Source of the DNA: Cryptomeria japonica
Taxonomy: Eukaryota > Streptophyta > Pinopsida > Cupressales > Cupressaceae
DNA: 64,000 bases
Direction: 5' to 3'
Assembly (NCBI RefSeq): GCF_030272615.1
Contig: NC_081412.1
Span: 19,817,932-19,881,931, forward strand
The translations under genes were made by a program, and so were the position numbers. This document shows positions 56,980 through 64,000 of this stretch, piece by piece. The notes below the pieces were generated by a model. It did not search any database. It saw only the letters and a program-made list of their open reading frames with translations, and was not told the DNA's origin. Each line of letters starts with the position of its first letter. Position 1 is the first letter of the stretch.

Positions 56980-57710
56980 AATTGGTCATTGGATCGTTGG
57001 AACCCATTTGATGTTCCAATGATGCATCATAGCTCAATCGAGATCCACATATCAGTCACAATGGCACTATCAATGGATCATTGGAGCCTTTGAAATGTTC
57101 CATCGATGATACAGGTTAAAAAGATATCCTTATCATATGCCACATCACGTCCACACAAGCTGCCACTTCATGTCCTTTGTCTTGGTCATTGGATCATTGG
57201 AGCTTGGAAGAAGCTCCAACGATAGTTTACATTCCATCGATACACTTGGGCCCACCAACTATGTAAATTCCTTTTATTCCTTTTATTGATGGACCATTGG
57301 AGCTTTTGGGAGCCTCAAACGATAGACCAAGCTCCATCGATAGTTATTCTGCCTAACTTGTCACTACCACGTCACTGTCATTGGATTGTTGGAACCTTGG
57401 AAAGGTTCCAAAGATAGCTTCAGTTTTAGTGAAAAGCTACCAAGTCACCACCTTCCCTTTGCATGGTTGGATCATTGGAAGGAAAGAAAACTTCCAACGA
57501 CCTTTGTAGTTCCAACAATAGATGACTCGTTGTCCACCATGTCCCATTGCTGGACCGTTGGAACCTTGGAGAGGTTCCAACAACAGTTGATGCTTCAATG
57601 ATATGCTAAGTCTTATGCCACATGGGACCACATTCTCCACCTCGTTGGATCCTTGGAGCTCGTAAAGGGCTTCAGCGATAGTGTGAGCTCCAATGATGGG
57701 ACTTGCTACT
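56980..57710 (-). repeat. GGATCATTGGA hairpin array
   Basis: About eight units, at roughly 56980, 57071, 57185, 57290, 57378, 57462, 57547 and 57641, spaced 84-113 bp. Each has GGATCATTGGA-like text followed by an inverted arm and a CGATAG-like tail. Arm pairs differ in sequence but stay complementary: GGAGCTT/AAGCTCC (57199, 57211), GGAACCTT/AAGGTTCC (57391, 57402), TTGGAAG/CTTCCAA (57475, 57491), GTTGGAACCT/AGGTTCCAAC (57557, 57572). Relative to the minus-strand 543-codon frame it lies upstream, as the hairpin array does in family A. Confidence 0.75.
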
Positions 57711-58153
57711 TAAGAATTTTTAAAACACGTGAAGACTTTGTGTCTGTTAGGGACTACGAGGGCAGCTAAGGGGCCATGAGACTTGAGAGTCGGGAAATAA
57801 AGATCAAGGACTTCGCGATCTTAAAAAGCCGACCAGAGAAAAAATAAACTCCTAACACATGGGGCTGGTTGAAGCACGATTAGAGACCTTTAAGTCATGA
57901 AAAAGAATTGGGAATTGGGTAAAGCCGATCAACTTCAGATTAAAACGCAAGCCATAAGAAACGTAGGGTTTAGGGTTTAGGGTTTTTGGCACTTAAAACA
58001 CAAATGCAGGCCCTAAACTTAGACAATTTTGACCAGTCCTAACATGTTTAATGGCTCCCCTTCCTCTCTAATTTCAAAGCAAACACTCTCATGCAGCATC
58101 GACAAAGCAAAGAAGGGGTGCTCCTTTTTCAAGAAGGTAAGGAATATGGAACC
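57711..58153. other. Spacer with telomere-like repeats
   Basis: Non-coding. Three TTTAGGG-type units (57964-57987) match the common plant telomere repeat. They are too few to be a telomere and are probably part of a U3 region or chance. No LTR terminus was found for the minus-strand array and ORF to the left. Confidence 0.5.
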
Positions 58154-58459
58154 TGTTGTGAGGTATTCACACATCGCCCCATTGCAAATATGGACCCCCA
58201 CTTTTTTCGATTTCTAGGTTAGTGGTCTTAGTTTAGTTGTTGGTAGTTGTCGAGTCTTTGCTATTAACCTTTTGTAGTTGCTCAAGAGCTGATCAAGTCT
58301 CTTTCTTAAGGATGAAGTGAGGTTCAACACTCCCTTCACCCAACCAAGGCACAACCACTTCCACTTCTCCCAACACTGTCAGTGGGCGCCCAAACTTGAT
58401 CACTCATTTCCATCCCTAACCATTGTCGTCCCCATTTCCCCTTTCATCTCATCACCTAT
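58154..58459 (+). repeat. 5' end of a family-A-like LTR, cut by insertion
   Basis: Starts TGTTGTGAGG, then CACACATCGCCCCATT and GGACCCCC, aligning with the first 80 bp or so of the family-A LTR, then drifting. It is interrupted at 58460 by the chromovirus-like element, so the remainder would lie to the right of this window. Confidence 0.7.
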
Positions 58460-58970
58460 TGATCTGATTTATGAAAACCAGATTACAATACCTAGTGTGA
58501 TACTTGCGGTATTGTAGATTTCAACACAAAAAAAAAAAATTGACAACAAGAAGATTGCAAACCAAAAACTGTCTCCATTCTATTCAAAATTGGAGTTTAT
58601 ACAAGTCGAATGTATCCCAAGGGTCACACAAATCCCTTGGAATTTGAAATGAAGAGTCATCATAATGTTTATTACAATTAAACTATTAAAACTATCAAAA
58701 TTATCAAAAAACTAAATATAAAATTTCAGTCCACTTTGAGAAGGCATAACTTTCTCATCCTAGCTCTGAATTACAAACCGTTTGATGCGTTGGAAAGGTA
58801 TTCAAATAATCTAGAACCAAATTTCGGAAACATCAATGATGTCTCGTCATGCTTCGGGCACCATATTTCTCTAAAAAATGCACCGAAGACCCTCAAAATT
58901 GCAATTTACTAAAACATATAAAATTTTGGAAAAATTAGATTTCAATATTTTCCCAATTTAATCCTGATCA
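58460..58970 (-). repeat. 3' LTR of chromovirus-like element (511 bp)
   Basis: On the minus strand it starts TGATCAGGATTAAATTG and ends AATCAGATCA. Matches 63534-64000 with an offset of 5074 and one small length change in an A-run. Confidence 0.9.
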
Positions 58971-58983
58971 TTCCTCCCCCCTT
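58971..58983 (-). other. Polypurine tract of chromovirus-like element
   Basis: AAGGGGGGAGGAA on the minus strand, directly beside the LTR. It overlaps the last bases of the pol stop codon. Confidence 0.88.
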
Positions 58984-61900
58984 AAGAGGCAATGGGCCCC
59001 ATTGCACTAATCTGCTGCAACAGATGAGGAAATTGTTCTTCAATTTGTTCCTTAGTAAGCCACTTGCCTTGATGAGAATGCTGACCAGCTCGAACCACCC
59101 GATACAAAGGGATTTTCTGATTTCTCAAAGTCTTTAAAATGGCTTCAGTAACATGGTCACACTGGACTGGAGCAGTAGTAGAGGGGTTTAACTCTGCAGC
59201 TTGAATGTATTCAGTAGCTTGGGAGATATCCAATAAAGGAGGAAAATAGGGTCTCAACAACTCCACATTGAAAACTGGATGCAGTCCCAAAAAGGATGGC
59301 AAATTAAGTTCAAAAGCATTCTCACCAACTTGTTTCACAATAGTGTATGGTCCATAACGAAGAGGTCGAAGCTTCCTATTTGGTCCATGCAGGCGCTCTT
59401 TCTGAAAATGTAACCATACCTTGTCACCAACTTGAAACTGATGGGGAGTTCTATGTTTATCATGTCTTTCCTTATACTTCTGATTACTCTGCTCCAATAT
59501 CTCATAAACTTGTTGTTGTAGGTGTCTAATGTTATCAATGAATTTTTCTGCTTTATCTACCTCCTTGTCACCATTCAATGGACTACTAGACTGTAGAGAT
59601 GGTATTGCTACATCCATAGGTGCCAATGGCTGGTACCCAAGAGAAACCTCAAATGGACTGTGCCCTGTAGTACTATGGAGTGCACGGTTGTAGCTGTGTT
59701 GCACATAGGGTAAGCTTTCATCCCACGTGCGAGGATGTTTTGAATGATACATCCGTAAAATATGAATAATCATTCGATTCACCACTTCTGTCTGCCCATC
59801 TGTTTGGGGATGGAATGCTGTGGACTTTGTCAGTTTCGTGTCCATTTTAGCCCATAGTGCAGACCAAAATTTGCTAATGAACCTGCTATCCCTATCAGAA
59901 ATAATGGTTTTTGGCAAACCAAAATGAACCCACACATGTTCAAAAAATAGCTTGGCAGTATCTTCTGCAGAAATCATCTTTTTACATGCCACCATGATAG
60001 CCATTTTAGAAAACCTATCTACCACAACATATACACAATCATGCCCCCGCCTGGTAGTTGGAAGCCCAGACATAAAATCCATTGAAATAGACTGCCATGG
60101 CTTATCAGGAATAGGTAATGGTAAGTATAGACCCAACTTACGGTTTGCTGGTTTTGCAATCGCACAGGTTGCACAAGCTTGTATATGTGAAATGACATCT
60201 TGCTTCATTTTTGGCCAATAGAAATACTTTTGAAGGATAGGAGTAGTCTTACCAATACCAAAATGTCCTGCAACACGACTGTAGTGATCTTCCCATATCA
60301 TTTTCTTCCGTTCTTCGGTGGGTACACATATGTGACCATTATGGCAAAGAAACCCATCCTGCAAGTGAAAATCAGAGACAGATTTTCCTTCTACCAAATT
60401 ACTATAGATGTTAGCAAAATCAGGGTCAGTACTATATAGTTGTTCCCAAGTGGATGATTGATGACCGCATGAATCCAACACTATTGTCAAACCTGCAATT
60501 GGAGGCCTACTCAAACAATCTGCCACCTTGTTACTGCTTCCTTTTTTATGACGAATGTTGAGGTGAAATTGTTGTAAATAGACCGACCACCTTTGATGTC
60601 TATCATTCTGTAGCTTTCCTTGTGTTTGCAAGAATTGGAGTGGTTTATGGTCTGTATGTATAACAGTTTCTTTTCCCAGTATATAGTGTTTCCATTGTTT
60701 GCAAGCCTGAACAATGGCATACAACTCCTTATCATAGGTGGGATACTTACGTACTGTATCAGAAAAAGTTTCACTGTGATAGGCAACAGGATGCCCATTT
60801 TGTGTGAGTACCGCACCAAGAGCATAATCTGATGCATCTGTTTCTATCTCAAATGCTTGGTGTAGATCTAGAAGGACCAATACTGGTGCTGAACATAGTC
60901 TTTTCTTTAAATCCTCAAATGCTTGTTGTTGTGCCTCTGTCCACTGAAATTTTGCTTGTGCTCCACCCCTGAGTGATTGATTAAGAGGCCATGATATGTG
61001 TGAGAAACCAAACACAAATCTACGATAGAAGTTGGCTAAGCCCAAGAAGCTGCGAAGCTCTGTGAAATTTTTAGGGGATGGCCAATCTTGAATTATTTGA
61101 ATCTTTGCCGGATCAACATGAACACCCTCATCGTCAATGATATACCCTAAGTATTGAATACTCTGCATACCAAAAGAACACTTCTCAATGTTGGCATAAA
61201 GTTTGTGTTTTTGCAGAGTTGAAAGAACTTGTTCAACATGCTGCAAATGCTCAAACCAAGTTCTGCTAAAGATGAGTATGTCATCCAAATAAACAACTAC
61301 AAAGGAATCAATGAATGGTCTAAGCACATCATTCATCAATCTCATAAATGTGGCTGGGGCATTTGTTAGGCCAAAAGGCATGACCAACCATTCAAACAAA
61401 CCTTCCTTAGATTTAAATGCAGTCTTCCACACATCTGCTGGATCAATTGGTACTTGGTGGTATCCAGACTTCAAGTCAACTTTTGTAAAGAATTTAGCCC
61501 CCCTAAGTTGGTCCAACAAATCATCAATTCGAGGGATTGGATATCTATTTTTAACAGAGATTTTGTTTAATGCTCTATAATCAATACAAAGCCTCCATGT
61601 CCCATCTTTCTTTTTAGCAAGGACAATTGGACTTCCACAAGGTGAAGCACTTGGACGAATGTGTCCTTTCTGAATCAACTCCTGAATTTGTCTCTTAATC
61701 TCATTATTTTCCAAAACTGACCTCCTATATATTGGCTCATGTGGTAGCGGTGTGCCTGGAATTAAATCAATAGAGTGCTTGACTTGACAGTGTGTTGGTA
61801 CTCCCACTGGTGGTGTAAACACACTGTGATATTCTTTCAAAATTTTATCTATTTGATTTTGTTGATTCTTTGTTACCTTAGCATGTGTATTAAGAACAAC

Positions 61901-62125
61901 TGACTTTGTTTGTTCAGGGCGAATCATGAGTACAATAAAAGCTCCAGTTTGAGCAATCAAGCGTTTACATTGTTTAGCACTAATTAAAGATGTAGTTTGT
62001 GTTGGACATACCTCTGGTATTCGGTATCTCTTCTCACCAAGCTTGATTGTAACACTACGTGGCCTTGACTCACACCCCATGCCTCTGATACATGTATGGC
62101 TGCCCCAGCAAGACATCGCATACAT
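58982..62125 (-). CDS. Chromovirus-like RT-RNase H-integrase polyprotein (1047 aa)
   Basis: A long intact frame. RT spans about residues 120-310 with MPFGLTNAPATF and the active site YLDD (near 280). RNase H spans about 400-520, starting at ETDASDYALGAVLTQ and including HTDHKPL. The integrase zinc module has HYSRVAGHFG with CATC. The catalytic core has Asp in SMDFMSGLP, Asp in ISDRDSRF and Glu in GQTEVVNRM. The C-terminus has LRPLRYGPYTIV and HPVFNVELLRPY. The last 60 residues (EAILKTLRNQ, YRVVRAGQ, KWLTKEQIEEQFP) look like a diverged chromodomain, which in this lineage targets insertion to chromatin. The ATG at 62125 lies in a different phase from the protease frame, so the first 19 or so residues are probably not native. 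Confidence 0.9.
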   Translation of the reverse strand: MYAMSCWGSHTCIRGMGCESRPRSVTIKLGEKRYRIPEVCPTQTTSLISAKQCKRLIAQTGAFIVLMIRPEQTKSVVLNTHAKVTKNQQNQIDKILKEYHSVFTPPVGVPTHCQVKHSIDLIPGTPLPHEPIYRRSVLENNEIKRQIQELIQKGHIRPSASPCGSPIVLAKKKDGTWRLCIDYRALNKISVKNRYPIPRIDDLLDQLRGAKFFTKVDLKSGYHQVPIDPADVWKTAFKSKEGLFEWLVMPFGLTNAPATFMRLMNDVLRPFIDSFVVVYLDDILIFSRTWFEHLQHVEQVLSTLQKHKLYANIEKCSFGMQSIQYLGYIIDDEGVHVDPAKIQIIQDWPSPKNFTELRSFLGLANFYRRFVFGFSHISWPLNQSLRGGAQAKFQWTEAQQQAFEDLKKRLCSAPVLVLLDLHQAFEIETDASDYALGAVLTQNGHPVAYHSETFSDTVRKYPTYDKELYAIVQACKQWKHYILGKETVIHTDHKPLQFLQTQGKLQNDRHQRWSVYLQQFHLNIRHKKGSSNKVADCLSRPPIAGLTIVLDSCGHQSSTWEQLYSTDPDFANIYSNLVEGKSVSDFHLQDGFLCHNGHICVPTEERKKMIWEDHYSRVAGHFGIGKTTPILQKYFYWPKMKQDVISHIQACATCAIAKPANRKLGLYLPLPIPDKPWQSISMDFMSGLPTTRRGHDCVYVVVDRFSKMAIMVACKKMISAEDTAKLFFEHVWVHFGLPKTIISDRDSRFISKFWSALWAKMDTKLTKSTAFHPQTDGQTEVVNRMIIHILRMYHSKHPRTWDESLPYVQHSYNRALHSTTGHSPFEVSLGYQPLAPMDVAIPSLQSSSPLNGDKEVDKAEKFIDNIRHLQQQVYEILEQSNQKYKERHDKHRTPHQFQVGDKVWLHFQKERLHGPNRKLRPLRYGPYTIVKQVGENAFELNLPSFLGLHPVFNVELLRPYFPPLLDISQATEYIQAAELNPSTTAPVQCDHVTEAILKTLRNQKIPLYRVVRAGQHSHQGKWLTKEQIEEQFPHLLQQISAMGPIAS

Positions 62126-63506
62126 CCAACGGTGCTACATCACATATCACTTCATCCTTGAAAGGCTTGATTGAATATGGCAAACGACATTGTTGATTGA
62201 TTTGAATATCTTGTCCCTCATTCACCCATCCCATAGAGTATGGTTGTGGGTGTCTTGTCACTTTCAAATTTAATCTTTTGACTGTCTCCCTAGAGATCAA
62301 ATTCTTTTGACTCTCACTGTCAACAATAAAATGTAGAGGCTTTCCATCAACCCACATCTGTGAATGAAAAAGTCTCTCTTCATCTTCACGGGGAAATACT
62401 TTAGCAGTTCCAACTCCGGCATATGGGTTTGCTTCTATGATGGAATCATTCTCCTCTTTCTTAGAATTATCTATTGGTGACGATTCAGGTTCAGCTTCCT
62501 CCCCTCGTATTTCTGTCATCAAATTTTTAATACTTCGACAATCCTTTGTATTATGGGTTGGGGACCTATGCATCTCACACCACATGCCTATGTCTATCTT
62601 TTTAGTAGACCACCATGTGTTCTTGGGTGAATTTGAATGAGGTTCCTTGGTCACCTGTTTCCCTGCAAATTTATTGCCACCTTCAGCCCTTGGCTTGTTG
62701 TTTGCAAAGTAGTCCCTCTTCCCTCTTTGCTTGGATTTTTCTTCAATTTTTGTAGCATATTTATAGGCAGTTGCCAATGTCTCAATATTTAAAAAATCCA
62801 TCTCTGTTTGAATATACCTGTGAAGTCCACTTCAATATTTCAAAATTCTATGCTTCTCTGAATCATTAATACCGAGTTTTGCTGAAAGTGAATGGAATGT
62901 ATTGGTGTAATCTTGCACAGACCGATCCCTCCTTTGGCGAAGAATCTGCCATTCTATGTATTTTTGTTCATATACATCCTCCGGGAGGTAGGCTTCTTTG
63001 ATATATTCCACAAATTCTCCCCATGTGGGCTTCTTATCAAGAGATAGTATAAAACCATCTTCAGCAACTGATTCTTGTTCTTTATTTGCTACTTTGGTTT
63101 CCCATGCTAATTTCACATGGGTTTCAGCTTTGAGGAGAGCAAATGTTATCTTTTCAGCATCTGAGAAATTATTTACAGAAAAGTACCTATCCAACTTTGA
63201 TAACCAGTTATCAACAGCTTCAGCATCGACCTTTCCTTCAAAATTTGGGATGTCGAAATTGACCTGCACTTTGAAAGGGGTATTTCCACGAAATGGTGTT
63301 TCAGATTCAGAGGGTTTTTGCTTCTGTAGGAGGTATGAAAATTGACTCATCATCTCCTCTCGTTGCTTATTTAAAGCTTCCTCGACCAACTTCTTAACAT
63401 CATTGTCTGACATCTTCGATTGTGTGCGTCTCAAAGGTGGGTATTTTGACAAATCTTGTGTATCCAATCCTAATCTTTGGTAGGAAGACCTTGTGTAAAT
63501 TGGCAT
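62070..63506 (-). pseudogene. Chromovirus-like Gag and protease
   Basis: The likely start is ATG 63506 (MPIYTRSSYQRLG), 15 bp after the primer site. The capsid region has FEGKVDAEAVDNWLSKLDRY and QWQILRQRRD-type sequence (about 62900-63300). An in-frame TGA at 62832-62834 interrupts it, and the same frame goes on to a zinc-binding WCEMHRSPTHNTKDC (about 62570). The protease (HFIVDSESQKNLIS, about 62300-62345) has Glu where aspartic proteases of this type have Gly after the catalytic Asp-Ser. The frame ends at 62070 after GQPYMYQRHG. A net one-base shift near 62080 separates it from the RT frame. Confidence 0.85.
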
Positions 63507-63520
63507 AAAGGAGCGTTCCC

Positions 63521-63532
63521 GCTCTGATACCA
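63521..63532 (-). other. Primer-binding site of chromovirus-like element
   Basis: TGGTATCAGAGC on the minus strand, one base from the LTR edge. An exact match to the initiator tRNA-Met site of plant LTR elements. Confidence 0.93.
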
Positions 63533-63533
63533 C

Positions 63534-64000
63534 TGATCTGATTTATGAAAACCAGATTACAATACCTAGTGTGATACTTGCGGTATTGTAGATTTCAACA
63601 CAAAAAAAAAAAATTGACAACAAGAAGATTGCAAACCAAAAATTGTCTCCATTCTATTCAAAATTGGAGTTTATACAAGTCGAATGTATCCCAAGGGTCA
63701 CACAAATCCCTTGGAATTTGAAATGAAGAGTCATCATAATGTTTATTACAATTAAACTATTAAAACTATCAAAATTATCAAAAAAACTAAATATAAAATT
63801 TCAGTCCACTTTGAGAAGGCATAACTTTCTCATCCTAGCTCCGAATTACAAACCGTTTGATGCGTTGGAAAGGTATTCAAATAATCTAGAACCAAATTTC
63901 GGAAACATCAATGATGTCTCGTCATGTTTCCGGGCACCATATTTCTCCAAAAATGCACCGAAGACCCTCAAAATTGCAATTTACTAAAACATATAAAATT
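63534..64000 (-). repeat. 5' LTR of chromovirus-like element (partial)
   Basis: Matches 58460 to about 58925. The remaining roughly 45 bp and the right TSD lie beyond the window. Confidence 0.9.

Larger units (their letters stand above)
58460..64000 (-). mobile_element. Ty3/Gypsy chromovirus-like element, right end off window
   Basis: Minus-strand element: 5' LTR from 63534 rightward (cut by the window), primer site 63521-63532, gag and protease, pol (58982-62125), polypurine tract (58971-58983) and 3' LTR (58460-58970). The order protease, RT, RNase H, integrase and an initiator-tRNA-Met primer site fit chromoviruses. The two LTRs are nearly identical over the visible 467 bp. Only one stop in gag and one frameshift at the protease-RT junction break the coding frame, so it is young. 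It sits inside a family-A-like LTR. The left TSD candidate is cctat (58455-58459); its partner is outside the window. Confidence 0.9.

Noticed and set aside
57964-57987. True telomere or recent interstitial telomere array
   Set aside because: Only about three TTTAGGG units.

Overview
This window is a transposable-element landscape from a large, repeat-rich seed-plant nuclear genome. A gymnosperm such as a conifer is most likely. That is an inference from the multi-kilobase LTRs, the stacked Ty3/Gypsy and Ty1/Copia elements, plant-type (TTTAGGG) units near 57964, and initiator-tRNA-Met primer sites. I found no convincing host gene, rRNA or functional tRNA.

Layout: (1) 118-18068 is an almost intact, about 18-kb Ty3/Gypsy element (family A) with about 4.9-kb LTRs and a perfect 5-bp target-site duplication (TSD). 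Each LTR holds a 166-bp-spaced array of 13 imperfect hairpins and a 212-codon open frame. The internal part encodes Gag, protease, an extra RNase H ahead of the reverse transcriptase, RT-RNase H and integrase, broken by a few stops and a frameshift. (2) 18069-24859 is old non-coding DNA with one hAT-type miniature element (8-bp TSD), a 95-bp palindrome and two tRNA-derived SINE-like units. (3) 24860-27874 is a small Ty3-like element whose right LTR ends in an inverted LTR copy. (4) 27954-47600 is one Copia element (TSD cagca) split by three insertions: a truncated minus-strand Gypsy (28137-31628), a giant solo LTR of family B (31985-36119) that itself carries a solo LTR (33368-34562), and a non-coding LTR element (38312-45553). 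(5) 47606-58459 holds a 96-bp tandem array, a decayed minus-strand Copia pol split by a solo LTR, a 543-codon minus-strand frame closed only by point stop codons, a second type of hairpin array, telomere-like repeats and the 5' end of a family-A-like LTR. (6) 58460-64000 is a minus-strand Ty3/Gypsy chromovirus-like element, complete except for part of its 5' LTR, which runs off the window.

The most interesting recurring theme is a group of giant LTRs. Family A and family B share a start signature (TGTTGTG, then a CACAC and CCCC block, then GACCCC), and so does the fragment at 58154. Families A and B carry an upstream periodic array with inverted arms, and then an open frame beginning just after a splice-acceptor-like AG. 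A third locus, 54831-57710 on the minus strand, has the same order of parts but no recognised LTR ends. Several hairpins show paired arm changes that keep base pairing, which would fit selection on RNA or DNA structure. All positions and identities were read by eye; no database search or alignment program was run.
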